Shown here: piece after piece, positions 1-10,032 of the stretch
Layout of the letters: the number at the start of each line of letters is the position of its first letter
How positions within the stretch are numbered: position 1 is the first letter of the stretch
Assembly: GCA_963774445.1 (NCBI GenBank)
Contig: CAVZFC010000031.1
Location: 558,001 to 622,000 of the forward strand
Direction: 5' to 3'
Length of the DNA: 64,000 nucleotides
Source: CAVUQH01 sp963774445
GTDB lineage: Bacteria > Myxococcota_A > Polyangia > Haliangiales > Haliangiaceae
Made by a program: the position numbers and the translations under genes
Notes under the pieces: generated by a model
Database searches by the model: none
The model's input: the letters and a program-made list of their open reading frames with translations, nothing else
What the model was told of the DNA's origin: nothing

Positions 1-1
1 C

Positions 2-1033
2 GTATTCAACTGGGAGTACGACGAGGGACGCGACCAGCTGTTGTCGCTGTACGAGAAGGGCAAGAACCTGCAGTGGAACGCCCGCTCGCGCATCGACTGG
101 TCGCTTGAGCTCGATCCGGACAACCCGCTGAAGGCGCCGGACATGTACAACCCGCTGTACGGCACCGCCATCTGGGACAAGCTCAGCGACAAGGAACGCA
201 ACGAGACCCGCCGGCACACGGTGTCGTGGCAGTTCTCGCAGTTCCTCCACGGCGAGCAGGGGGCGCTGGTCTGCGCCGCCAAGATCGTCGAGACGGTGCC
301 CGATCTCGACGCCAAATATTACGCCGCCACGCAGGTGATGGACGAGGCGCGGCACGTCGAGGTCTATTCCCGCTACCTCGAAGAGAAGCTGCAGCTGGTC
401 TATCCGATCAACCCGCACCTGAAGACGCTGCTCGACCAGGTGCTGCGCGATCCGCGCTGGGACTACACCTATCTCGGCATGCAGATCTTGATCGAGGGAT
501 TGGCGCTGGCGGCCTTCGGCACCATCCGCGATCTGGCGCTCGACCCGCTCAGTGTCCAGCTCAACGCCTACGTCATGCAGGACGAGGCGCGTCACGTCGC
601 CTTCGGCCGCTTCGCGCTGCGCGACTACTACCCCCAGCTGACCGAGGCCGAGCGCGCCGAGCGCGAGGAGTTCTGCATCGAGGCCTGCTACCTGATGCGC
701 GACCGCTTCCTCGGCCAGGAGGTGTGGGCCAACCTCGGCTACGGTGCCGAGGCCGAAGAAGCCGTCAAGAACTCCGTGATGATGAAGGAGTTCCAGAAGA
801 TGCTGTTCTCGCGCATCGTCCCGGCGCTGCGCGACATCGGCCTGTGGGGGCCCAAGGTGCAAAGGGCGTTCGAAGACATGGGCGTCATGTCGTTTGCCAA
901 GATCGACCTCGACGCGCTGATGCACAGCGACGAGGCCAAGGCGGCCGAGCTCGACCGGGCCAAGGCGGCCGCTGACGCGGCCATCGACGAGACCGTCTCG
1001 TCCGCCACCGACATCGATAGCAGCACCGACTAG
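2..1033 (+). CDS. Ferritin-like diiron protein (5' partial)
   Basis: The reading frame is open from base 2, so the true start lies outside the window. The helical protein has the ligand pattern of a ferritin-like di-iron four-helix bundle: counting from the TTG at 41, E72, then DEARH at 101-105, E152, and a second DEARH at 181-185. That E / ExxH / E / ExxH set is the di-iron centre of the ferritin/ribonucleotide-reductase R2-like and AurF-like oxygenase groups. The substrate cannot be told from the sequence. The tail after about residue 290 is Ala/Asp-rich and low complexity. The stop overlaps the convergent stop of the next gene by 4 bases. Fold call is firm; oxygenase versus other di-iron role is inference. 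Confidence 0.85.
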   Translation, partial: VFNWEYDEGRDQLLSLYEKGKNLQWNARSRIDWSLELDPDNPLKAPDMYNPLYGTAIWDKLSDKERNETRRHTVSWQFSQFLHGEQGALVCAAKIVETVPDLDAKYYAATQVMDEARHVEVYSRYLEEKLQLVYPINPHLKTLLDQVLRDPRWDYTYLGMQILIEGLALAAFGTIRDLALDPLSVQLNAYVMQDEARHVAFGRFALRDYYPQLTEAERAEREEFCIEACYLMRDRFLGQEVWANLGYGAEAEEAVKNSVMMKEFQKMLFSRIVPALRDIGLWGPKVQRAFEDMGVMSFAKIDLDALMHSDEAKAAELDRAKAAADAAIDETVSSATDIDSSTD

Positions 1034-2076
1034 AGCGGCGGCTCGTCGTCGCCCGGCGCGGCGAGCACGCCCAGCTGCATGCCCATGGCCATGCCGTTGA
1101 CGAAGATCTGCTGCTCGGCGATGCGGTTGCCGCGGACGCGCAGGATCATCGCCGCCTCGAGGTCGATCTGGCGCATGGTCGCGCGGGCGCCCAGCCGCTG
1201 GTAGGTGCCGCCGTTGGTGCCGCGCAGGTGGAAGGTCGCGACCGTGTAGTCGCCGGCGCCCCAGGCCTCGAGGTCGTCGATCGACAGGTCGGGGAAGGCG
1301 ACGAACATCTCCTGGAACTGCCGGGCGATGGCGGCCGGCGTGGCGATCGGCGCGGCCAGGTGGGTGTCGTTGACCACCGCGTCGGGGGTGTACAGGGCGA
1401 TCAGCCCGGGGCCGTCGTGGGCCTTGATCCGCTCGGCAAAGCGCCGCGCCAGCGCTACGCCGGCGACCTTGTCGGGCGCCGGGCCGGCGCGCACGATTTC
1501 GGGGGCGCCGACCTCACCCTCGTCCACCGGGCGCGTCTTCCCCGGCCACAGCCCGAGCTGGCCCATGAAGTTGAGGTTGTCGGCGTAGACCGTGCTGCGG
1601 ATCATCTTGCCGGCGTCGTCGTAGTCGATCAGCGTCAGGCCGACGAAGCTGGTGCGCTTGCCGGTCGCCGCCTGCAATCCGATGGCGACCGTGTTGGTGC
1701 CGCGCGTGAGCGCCACGGCCGCCACCTGCCCGGGGCGAACCAGGACCAGGACCGGCGTGGTGGTCAGGTCGCCGAAGCCGACCGAGAAGCTCTTGTAGAA
1801 CTCGATGATGTTGTCCGGGCCGTGCAGCACCATCTCGCTGGACGCCGGGGTCACCGTCGAGTCGTCGGTGAGCTGTCCGCGCAGGCCGTCCCAGTCGCCG
1901 GCGTTGGCCAGGCGAACCCAGTCGAGGTAGCGGGCCGCCAGGTCGGGCGCGGGCGGTTTGGCCGGCGCCGCGTCAACCGCTGGCTGCGGAGCCGGGGCCG
2001 GGGCGGCCGGGGGCGCCGGTCGCGGGCAAGCGGTCAGCGTCAGGGCGGCCATCGCCGCGAGGAGGCGTGCGGTCAC
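1030..2076 (-). CDS. Lipoprotein with two SnoaL/NTF2-like domains
   Basis: The start is a GTG at 2076 with a TACCAT hexamer six bases upstream. The N-terminus is a lipoprotein signal ending LTLTAC, followed by a Pro/Ala linker to about residue 45. Two homologous halves follow (about 45-170 and 205-330), each with the pattern of a SnoaL-like/NTF2-fold domain (YLDWVRLANAGDWDGL... and FAERIKAHDGPGLIALY...). Such cone-shaped folds bind small hydrophobic ligands or act as cyclases and isomerases; no catalytic set is obvious here, so only fold and outer-envelope location are claimed. The duplication within one polypeptide is clear by eye. Confidence 0.75.
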   Translation of the reverse strand: MTARLLAAMAALTLTACPRPAPPAAPAPAPQPAVDAAPAKPPAPDLAARYLDWVRLANAGDWDGLRGQLTDDSTVTPASSEMVLHGPDNIIEFYKSFSVGFGDLTTTPVLVLVRPGQVAAVALTRGTNTVAIGLQAATGKRTSFVGLTLIDYDDAGKMIRSTVYADNLNFMGQLGLWPGKTRPVDEGEVGAPEIVRAGPAPDKVAGVALARRFAERIKAHDGPGLIALYTPDAVVNDTHLAAPIATPAAIARQFQEMFVAFPDLSIDDLEAWGAGDYTVATFHLRGTNGGTYQRLGARATMRQIDLEAAMILRVRGNRIAEQQIFVNGMAMGMQLGVLAAPGDDEPPL

Positions 2077-2082
2077 CGGCGC

Positions 2083-2088
2083 ATGGTA
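2083..2088 (-). promoter_or_regulatory. TACCAT -10-like hexamer, leaderless spacing
   Basis: On the minus strand TACCAT is followed by six bases and then the GTG at 2076. It fits the TA-N3-T leaderless promoter pattern seen repeatedly in this window. No -35 is recognisable. Confidence 0.45.
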
Positions 2089-2103
2089 GTCGAACCCGGG
2101 CGG

Positions 2104-2619
2104 CTAGGGCAGGCCGCAGCCCGGCTCGTCGCAGCGGCGCCAGCGCCAGCGCCAGTCGTCGTGCACCCAGCCATCCTCGCCGGCCACCGACAGCACGACC
2201 ACGTCGGGGTCGGCCTCGTTGTCGGCCGGCGCCGTGGCGGAGCCGAGCCCGAAGCCGAGGACGATCTCGCGATAGCGGCCGTCGCTGCAGTTCCCGTCGA
2301 TGACGATGGTGGCGTCGTCGATCGAGTGCCAGCGACCGGCGAAGGTGCAGCGGACCCCCGACTGCGGATCGGCGACCGAGCCGGTGACGTAGCGGTCGTC
2401 GTAGCCGTCCACCGTGTAGGTGGGGCCGGAATTGACCGCGCCGTCAGGCTCGAGGGTGTAGACCGTGGCCTCGTACAGGGCGTGATACGGCTGCTCGACC
2501 ACCCAGCTGCCGGTGAAGTGGCTGTCTCGGGCTGGGCCGGGATCGGGCGAACGCGACACGCACGCGACCAGGCCCAGGGCCCACGCGCACAGCACATATC
2601 CCGCGACCCGGCGGCGCAT
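2104..2619 (-). CDS. Hypothetical lipoprotein
   Basis: The chosen ATG (2619, MRRRVAGY) lies seven bases after a TATCAT hexamer; upstream ATGs at 2628 and 2649 are in frame but would fall in or before that promoter. The product has a lipoprotein signal with lipobox LVAC, then about 145 residues rich in beta strands, including three short Gly-containing strands and a pair of Cys residues near the end (CDEPGC). I do not recognise the family; the pattern of a Trp-initiated strand (TGSWVVEQPY) followed by antiparallel strands is reminiscent of lipocalin-like small barrels but this is weak. It is monocistronic and divergent from the next lipoprotein. Confidence 0.65.
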   Translation of the reverse strand: MRRRVAGYVLCAWALGLVACVSRSPDPGPARDSHFTGSWVVEQPYHALYEATVYTLEPDGAVNSGPTYTVDGYDDRYVTGSVADPQSGVRCTFAGRWHSIDDATIVIDGNCSDGRYREIVLGFGLGSATAPADNEADPDVVVLSVAGEDGWVHDDWRWRWRRCDEPGCGLP

Positions 2620-2626
2620 CTCGCTC

Positions 2627-2632
2627 ATGATA
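2627..2632 (-). promoter_or_regulatory. TATCAT -10-like hexamer, leaderless spacing
   Basis: TATCAT on the minus strand, seven bases before the ATG at 2619. Five of six bases match TATAAT. Confidence 0.5.
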
Positions 2633-2726
2633 ACAGAGGATGGGGGCACATCGCATCCGGCGATCGGTATGTGGGCGAGATCTGGACGTGTTGACAGCCA
2701 GTCACCGGGGGCCGGCCGGCCGGCGG

Positions 2727-2732
2727 TATGCT
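2727..2732 (+). promoter_or_regulatory. TATGCT -10-like hexamer, leaderless spacing
   Basis: TATGCT ends six bases before the GTG at 2739. A TTGACA occurs at 2691-2696 but 30 bases upstream, too far to be its -35. Confidence 0.5.
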
Positions 2733-2738
2733 ACGCAC

Positions 2739-3512
2739 GTGCGTTGGTGGGTGGTGATAGCGGCAGCGCTGGCGATGCCAATCGGGTGCCGGAAGCACGA
2801 CTCGGGGGCCTCGCGCCCGGATCACGACGCGGGGCCGGTGCTGCCGCCCGCGCCGGCCGACGACCCGGATCCGCCCCCCCAACAGCTGCCCCTGGGGCCC
2901 TCGCCGGTCTCTGTCGACACCGATGTCGCCGGCCACCTCGATCTGACCGGCACCGGGCTGCCGGCGATCAGCACCGACGGCCGGCGAATTGCGCGGATCG
3001 ACCGGGGCTTTGCCGCGGGCGACCACCGACGCCTGGCGCTGCGCATCCTCGACGTCAACAGCGGCCACACCGTCCACGAGGTCGTGGTCTTCGACCCCAC
3101 TCGCGATCTGCACCGCGGCCACGAGCCGGCGCCGGAGACGCTGGCCGACCCCCTGCGCCGGGCCAACTCCCTGGTCGCGGGCGACGGCTGGATGAGCATG
3201 ATCGTGCCCGAATCGGTGCTGCCGGACGGCTGGATTCGCTGCCGCGGGGGCGACCAGGCCTTCGAGGTGGCCGGCATCGCCGTCACCTACGACGAGCCCA
3301 AGCTGGTGCTCCGTCGCGGCGATCGCGCGCTGGAGGACCACGACTTCGCCGACTGGGTCGCGTCGCCGCGCGACGGTTGTGAGGCGCGCAGTTACATCGC
3401 CGACGCGGCGATCGATCTGACGCACGGCGTACTGATGCTGGAGATCCAGTACTGCGGCGATTGCGGCGTGCGCCCGCGAGTCACCACGGTCCGTTTCGCG
3501 ACCGGGCGCTGA
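2739..3512 (+). CDS. Hypothetical lipoprotein
   Basis: The GTG at 2739 begins VRWWVVIAAALAMPIGC, a lipoprotein signal with Cys at residue 17; the frame is open 33 codons further upstream but those residues are not signal-like. The mature protein (about 240 residues) has a Pro-rich linker, then beta-rich sequence with short repeats such as RALEDHDFADW and two Cys pairs near the end (CEARSY, YCGDCG). The YCGDCG knuckle could bind metal or form a disulfide. I do not recognise the family. Its stop is only 20 bases before the kinase gene start, which has its own promoter hexamer. Confidence 0.65.
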   Translation: MRWWVVIAAALAMPIGCRKHDSGASRPDHDAGPVLPPAPADDPDPPPQQLPLGPSPVSVDTDVAGHLDLTGTGLPAISTDGRRIARIDRGFAAGDHRRLALRILDVNSGHTVHEVVVFDPTRDLHRGHEPAPETLADPLRRANSLVAGDGWMSMIVPESVLPDGWIRCRGGDQAFEVAGIAVTYDEPKLVLRRGDRALEDHDFADWVASPRDGCEARSYIADAAIDLTHGVLMLEIQYCGDCGVRPRVTTVRFATGR

Positions 3513-3520
3513 TCCCCTGC

Positions 3521-3526
3521 TATTCT
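3521..3526 (+). promoter_or_regulatory. TATTCT -10-like hexamer, leaderless spacing
   Basis: TATTCT is followed by six bases (CGGGGC) and the kinase GTG at 3533. It falls just after the stop codon of the preceding lipoprotein gene, so the kinase is probably transcribed independently. Confidence 0.5.
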
Positions 3527-3532
3527 CGGGGC

Positions 3533-5394
<1,862 letters not shown>

Positions 5395-5395
<1 letters not shown>

Positions 5396-6678
5396 TGGCG
5401 CGCGACCACAAGCTCGGCTTCCTCGCGGTCACGGCCATCGGCGTCGGCGGCATGGTCGGCGGCGGTATCTTCGCCGTGCTCGGGCTGGCGGTGAAGCTGG
5501 CGCGCGGATCGACCCCGCTGGCGTTCGCCGTCGGCGGCGCCATCGCCCTGATCACCGGCTTCTCGTACGCGCGGCTGGCGGTGCGCTATCCCAGCCGCGG
5601 CGGCACCGTGGTCTTCCTCGACCGGGTGTTCGGCGTCAACCTGATCACCGGCAGCCTCAACAGCCTGCTGTGGGCGAGCTACGTGGTGATGCTGGCGCTG
5701 TATGCCTTCGCCTTCGGCAGCTACGGCGCGACCTTCGGCGGCAGCGGCGAGCACGCGATCCTGCGCCACGTCCTCATCACTGCCGCCATCGTCGGCCCGG
5801 CCGTGCTCAACATGTTCAACGCCGAGCTGATCGGCCGGGTCGAAACCTATATCGTGGTCGTCAAGATCACCGTGCTGGTCGGCTTCATCGCCATCGGCTC
5901 GACCGGCGTGGACAGCGCGCGCCTGGCACCGGCGACCTGGTCCCCGCTGTCGCAGATCGTCGCCGGCGGGATGATCATCTTCGTCGCCTACGAGGGCTTC
6001 GAGCTGATCGTCAACTCGGCCGAGGACGTGCGCGACGCGACCATCGTCCCGCGCGCGCTGTACGCGGCGATCGGCGGCGTGGTGCTGCTGTACGTTCTCA
6101 TCTCGGCGGTCGCCGTCGGCTCGCTGCCGGTGCCCAAGATCATCGAGGCCGAGGAGTACGCGCTGGCGGCGGCCGCCCAGCCGGTGCTGGGGCACGCCGG
6201 CTTCATCGCCATCTCGGTGGCGGCGCTGTTGTCGACCCTGTCGGCGATCAACGCCACCCTGTACGGCTCGGCGCGCCTCAGCTACACCATCGCCAAGGAG
6301 GGAGAGCTGCCCGAGTTCCTCGAGCACAAGGTCTGGCGCAAGCCGATCGAGGGGCTGCTCATCACCGCCGCGCTGGCGCTGTTGCTCGCCAACCTCGGCG
6401 ATCTGTCGAGTATCTCGACCATGGGCAGCGCCGGCTTCCTCCTGATCTTTGCCGCGGTCAACGCCGCCAACGCCCGCCGCGGCGACGAAAAGACCCCGGC
6501 CCGGGTGGTATCGGCGATCGCCTGCCTGGCCTGCGCCGGCGCGCTGGTCGCCCTGGTCGTCTATTCTGCTCGCGAGGCGCCGTCGTCGCTGTGGCTGCTG
6601 GCGGCGCTGCTCGGCGTGCCGGTACTGGGTGAGGTGATCTTCCGCGCCGCCGGTCGCAATCAGCTGAAGATCTGGTGA
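5395..6678 (+). CDS. APC-superfamily amino acid permease
   Basis: A 427-residue inner-membrane protein with about 12 hydrophobic helices. The N-terminal motif GVGGMVGGGIFAVLG at the first helix is the hallmark of amino acid/polyamine/organocation permeases (the unwound GxG substrate site), and helix 6 carries FVAYEGFELI, the family's second unwound region. Start ATG overlaps the kinase stop. The substrate cannot be assigned. Length is on the short side but normal for bacterial APC members. Confidence 0.9.
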
Positions 6679-6682
6679 GCGG

Positions 6683-6829
6683 CTACGGCGCCAGCGGGCA
6701 GCCCTCGAGGCAGCGGACCCCGAGACGAGCGTATTGCGTGGTCGGCACCGGGCCGCGCTCGACGTCGAGGATGGCGTGGGCTGCGCTGCGCGTGCCGTTG
6801 GCTCCGGCGCCAACCGAGTTGACAACCAT
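6683..6829 (-). CDS. Possible small ORF (48 aa)
   Basis: In the 175-base gap between the permease and the GNAT gene, a minus-strand frame from ATG 6829 encodes 48 residues ending RLGVRCLEGCPLAP. Its third codon positions are almost all G or C, the bias of real genes here, which is why it is listed. No ribosome binding site or TA-N3-T hexamer stands upstream, and it overlaps the proposed GNAT promoter, so it may equally be the tail of a lost gene or chance. No family is recognised. Confidence 0.25.
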   Translation of the reverse strand: MVVNSVGAGANGTRSAAHAILDVERGPVPTTQYARLGVRCLEGCPLAP

Positions 6830-6847
6830 GTGGTCGCATCGTTTGCT
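6819..6847 (+). promoter_or_regulatory. TTGACA-N17-TTTGCT promoter
   Basis: A perfect TTGACA (6819-6824) stands 17 bases before TTTGCT (6842-6847), which ends six bases before the GNAT ATG at 6854. The spacing supports a sigma70-type promoter producing a leaderless message, although the -10 is weak. Confidence 0.45.
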
Positions 6848-6853
6848 CGCGCC

Positions 6854-7429
6854 ATGTTGCTGCGACCGCTGCAGGCGGGGGACGAGGCGGCGCTGGCCGC
6901 GCTTCACGCGCAGCTGACGCCGGCCCATCGGCGCTGGTCGGCGGCCGACCTTCGCGAGCAGTTCGCTGACCCGGCGCGCGGCCGCGGGGCCCACGTCGTC
7001 GTCGCCGAGGTCGACGGCCGGCCTGCCGGGATGGCCGCCTGGGTCGACATCGGCGCCGGCTCGGGCGAGTTCTACGGCTCGCCGGTCGTGGCCGAGCGCG
7101 ACGAGGTGGCGGCGGTGCTGATCGCGCGGGTGATGGCCGAGGGCAGGGCGGCCGGGGCCGACTGGGTGCGGATCGGCGCGTGGCCCCGAGGAGACGGCGA
7201 AGCGCGCCGCCCTCGAGCGGGTCGGATTTCGCCCGGTCGAGACGATGGTGACCCTCGAGGTCGTCTCACCGGCCTGTCTCGCGCTGCCGCCGCCGCCGGC
7301 CGCGCTGGGCCTGCCCGGGCTCACGCGATGATCGCCGCGTCCAACGGCGCGTCGCTGGCGCTGCACCGCCGACGCGGCTTCACCGAGCGCGAGCGATTGA
7401 CCGTGCTCGAGCGCCGGTTGGCGGAGTAA
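6854..7429 (+). pseudogene. GNAT acetyltransferase, frameshifted and internally deleted
   Basis: The first 110 codons from ATG 6854 encode a normal GNAT N-terminal half (LRPLQAGDEAALAALHAQL..., then VVVAEVDGRPAGMAAWV). At a run of four C (7184-7187) the protein-like frame jumps +1: the new frame reads KRAALERVGFRPVETMVTLE, a typical GNAT C-terminus, and runs into a TGA at 7329-7331. The original frame then regains sense as SNGASLALHRRRGF, which looks like the C-terminus of a second GNAT domain. The simplest reading is a once two-domain acetyltransferase with an extra C (mutation or sequencing error) and loss of most of domain two. The open frame across the region is fortuitous in its middle part. 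Confidence 0.65.
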
Positions 7430-7432
7430 GCT
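7427..7432 (+). promoter_or_regulatory. TAAGCT -10-like hexamer
   Basis: TAAGCT overlaps the TAA of the upstream frame and ends eight bases before the ATG at 7441; slightly longer spacing than the other candidates. Confidence 0.3.
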
Positions 7433-7440
7433 CCGCGGTC

Positions 7441-8568
7441 ATGGCCCGCACCGTCGCCCGTACCGTCATCGCCGCGCCGCCCGAGTCCGTGTGGTCCGTG
7501 CTCACCCACCACGAGGGGATGCCGGCCTGGTCGCCGCTCCGCCGGGTCGTGCTCGAGGCCGAGGGCGCCCCGGACCGCGACGGTGTCGGCGCGATCCGCG
7601 CGATGCATGCTGCCGGTCCGGTGATCAAGGAGAAGGTGGTCGCCTGGGATCCTCCGCGCAGCTACGACTACACGCTGATCGCTGGCGCGCCGATTCGCGA
7701 TCACGTCGGTCGCGTCGAGCTGACGCCGGTGCCGGGCGGGACCGGCGTCACCTGGACCGTCGACTTTCGCCCGCGGGTGCCCGGCACCGGAGGCGCCATC
7801 GCCGCGCTGCTCGGCCGCGCGCTGCAGGGGATGCTCGACCGTTTGCGCGATCGGCTCGAGGCCGAGGCCGCCGGGCTGCCGGCCGACGCCGCGCGGGTGC
7901 CGGCGCTCTATCGCCTGCTCTTGTACAGGCCGCGGCAGATCCGGCGCAGCCTGATCCGCCTCTACCGCGCTGGCCTGATCGATCAGGTGCCGACCCTGTG
8001 GCAGGTGACGCTGGGCGTGCTGTACATGTGGCACCGGATCCTGTTCCGCGCCGAGACCATCGGCGTCGGCCACGAGCCGGTGCGGCCCACGCGGCGGGCG
8101 CGCCTGCTCGAGCACAAGCCGCTGCGCCTGCCGTTCCTCCTGGGCGAGCGGGCGATCACGCCGCTCGACTTCACCGGCTTCGCCTCCGGGCCTGAACGGA
8201 TCATCTGCCACCTTTTGGGCGCGTATCACCCCGGCGACAACTTCGTCTACGACCTGCAGACGCTGTCGGCCAACCCCGGCGCACTGGACGAGCTGCGCCA
8301 GCGCGTCGCCGCCGTGGTCGACTCCGACGACGCCCGCTCGCGCTGGCTGCGCGACCTCGCCGTCTACGACGGCTACCACGAGCGCCTTCTCTCCGCCGTC
8401 GACCGCGCCCTGGCCGGCAACTTCTCGGTCGGTGACGAGGACAACGCGGACACCACGGTGCCGGCGTTCGTCGCCTGGTGCGCGGCGCAGCCGGCGACGC
8501 CCGCGGCCAGCCTGCGCGTCGGGGTGAAGCGGCTGTCAGCAGGCCGCGCGGCGGCGGAGCAGGGCTAG
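7441..8568 (+). CDS. SRPBCC-family protein with long C-terminal extension
   Basis: Residues 1-145 have the START/Bet v 1 (SRPBCC, polyketide-cyclase-like) pattern: RTVIAAPPESVWSVLTHHEGMPAWSP, a kink at KVVAWDPPRSYDY, and a terminal amphipathic helix. Proteins of this fold bind lipophilic ligands. The remaining 230 residues are helical and basic (RQIRRSLIRLYR, LYMWHRILFRAET), and I do not recognise them; the segment GFASGPERIICHLLGAYHPGDN looks like a conserved core. No signal peptide is present, so it is likely cytosolic or peripheral. The last 33 bases overlap the 3' end of the convergent gene. Confidence 0.75.
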   Translation: MARTVARTVIAAPPESVWSVLTHHEGMPAWSPLRRVVLEAEGAPDRDGVGAIRAMHAAGPVIKEKVVAWDPPRSYDYTLIAGAPIRDHVGRVELTPVPGGTGVTWTVDFRPRVPGTGGAIAALLGRALQGMLDRLRDRLEAEAAGLPADAARVPALYRLLLYRPRQIRRSLIRLYRAGLIDQVPTLWQVTLGVLYMWHRILFRAETIGVGHEPVRPTRRARLLEHKPLRLPFLLGERAITPLDFTGFASGPERIICHLLGAYHPGDNFVYDLQTLSANPGALDELRQRVAAVVDSDDARSRWLRDLAVYDGYHERLLSAVDRALAGNFSVGDEDNADTTVPAFVAWCAAQPATPAASLRVGVKRLSAGRAAAEQG

Positions 8569-9915
8569 CGCGGCGAGCAAGATGAGCCCGGCCGGCGCGC
8601 CGGAGCCGGACTGGCAGCCGCCGCCACCGCCGCCGTTGGCGGACGCGGGCCAGCAGGTGCCGGTGGTCGGGCTCACGCTCTCGCAGTGGAATCCGTCGGG
8701 GCAGGTCTCTTCCAGCGGCGTGGGGAAGCAGCTCTGCGAGCAGTGGCCCTCGCTACCGTTGGTCGCGCAGATGCCGCTCACGCACTCGGCGTCGCTGGCG
8801 CAGGCATCGCCCAGCTGTCCGGTCGGCGGCGGCCAGTAACAGCGGCCGTTGTCGCACGCCTGGCCGGCCGTGCAGTCGGTGGCGCTGGCGCACGGATCGC
8901 CTTTGGTCACGGTGACGGTCTCGACCGTCTCGGTCTCGATGTCGCTGAAGGCGTGCACCTCGACGTCGATGACGCCGTCGGCCAGCTCGGCCGGAGCGTC
9001 GAACGTGTACGGTACGGTCTCGCGCCCCAGCTCGTTGCCGGGGATGCTGGTGTACAGGGTGCCGTTGAGATAGACGTCCACGTGGCCGACGCCGCGCATG
9101 TGAGTGGCCGTGGCCGACACACGGAAGCCGTCGGTGACCGCGGCGCCGTCGGCCGGGCTGGCGACGGTCAGATCGGGGCCGGGCACCGGTGTCGGGTTGG
9201 CGCCCAGCACCGCGCGCAGCCAGCGGTGCGAGTTCTGCCTGGCGCCGCCGCACTGGCACAGCTCTCGCGGCTCGTACTCGCCGCACTCGGCGTTGACGTC
9301 GCGGAAGAACTGGCGGCCGCACGCGCGCAGGTAGGTCATCGGGTCGGCGCAGTTGAAGGCGTGCTCGAGGCCGTACGAGTGCGCCGTCTCCTGGCCGATC
9401 ACCGAGCAGATGGCCTGCGCGTTGCTGCTGTAGCTGTTGGCGAAGGTGAACGAGATGACGTTGTTGCGCGGCACGCACTGCGACGGGGCGATGCCGCCGA
9501 CGCTGTTCGGGAGGCCGAGCTCCTGCGGATCGCCGGCGACGATCGCCTCGTGGTGCAGGACCATGTCGCCCGGGTCGACGTCGGTAACCTCGACGTCGTA
9601 GGGCGCGTAGACCTCCTTGACGCACTGGACGACCTGGTTCCACGTGTCGTCGCCCCAGGCGAACGGGCTGACCAGCGACGTCTGGCCGACGATCGACGAG
9701 GTCTGCGCGCGGGCATTGTCGCTGCCGGGCGAGATGGTGCAGCCGCTGGCGCAGCGGTTGAGGTAGAGCACCCGCGACACCTCCTCGGCCGGGATGTCGA
9801 TGCCCGGCACCGGCGGCACGCGCACGCCGCGCTGGTCTTCCCTCACCCCATCGGCCCGAGCCGCCGCTGCGTGCACGAGCAGCACGCCCACCATCCAGAT
9901 CCAGGTCGTTCGCAT
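8536..9915 (-). CDS. Metzincin-like secreted protein with MYXO-CTERM anchor
   Basis: The order is: signal peptide (1-21), an N-terminal domain, QETAHSYGLEH at 175-185, a Met-turn-like DPMTY at 191-195, an Ig-like beta domain (about 245-335), two Cys-rich modules of the kind CxxDxxCxxGxxC (about 340-425), a Gly run and a C-terminal GC...GLILLAALALLRRR segment. The last is a MYXO-CTERM type sorting signal, processed in Myxococcota for surface display. The zinc site matches the metzincin signature HExxHxxGxxH except that the first His is Gln. It could be a pseudo-peptidase or a variant enzyme. The gene is monocistronic; a TAGCTT lies nine bases before the ATG. Confidence 0.75.
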   Translation of the reverse strand: MRTTWIWMVGVLLVHAAAARADGVREDQRGVRVPPVPGIDIPAEEVSRVLYLNRCASGCTISPGSDNARAQTSSIVGQTSLVSPFAWGDDTWNQVVQCVKEVYAPYDVEVTDVDPGDMVLHHEAIVAGDPQELGLPNSVGGIAPSQCVPRNNVISFTFANSYSSNAQAICSVIGQETAHSYGLEHAFNCADPMTYLRACGRQFFRDVNAECGEYEPRELCQCGGARQNSHRWLRAVLGANPTPVPGPDLTVASPADGAAVTDGFRVSATATHMRGVGHVDVYLNGTLYTSIPGNELGRETVPYTFDAPAELADGVIDVEVHAFSDIETETVETVTVTKGDPCASATDCTAGQACDNGRCYWPPPTGQLGDACASDAECVSGICATNGSEGHCSQSCFPTPLEETCPDGFHCESVSPTTGTCWPASANGGGGGGCQSGSGAPAGLILLAALALLRRRAAC

Positions 9916-9955
9916 GAGCCGGGGAAGCTAGCACACTGGCCCCGCCGCCGGCCGC

Positions 9956-9986
9956 AGCCCGGCTCCTCACAGCCGCTCTCCGGGCT
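9956..9986. promoter_or_regulatory. Inverted repeat in divergent intergenic region
   Basis: AGCCCGG (9956-9962) and CCGGGCT (9980-9986) form 7-base inverted arms 17 bases apart between the divergent starts at 9915 and 10033. It could be an operator or hairpin; at this GC content chance is a real possibility. Confidence 0.25.
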
Positions 9987-10032
9987 AGAAGCGCGGGTCC
10001 GGTCCGTGGGCGGATGGTAGCGTAGGAGCCGG

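Noticed and set aside
1228..2694. Long plus-strand open frame opposite the SnoaL-like lipoprotein and its neighbour
   Set aside because: Translation is Gly/Arg/Val-rich without domain character; it exists because GC-rich antisense frames rarely contain stops. The minus-strand genes have signal peptides and domains.
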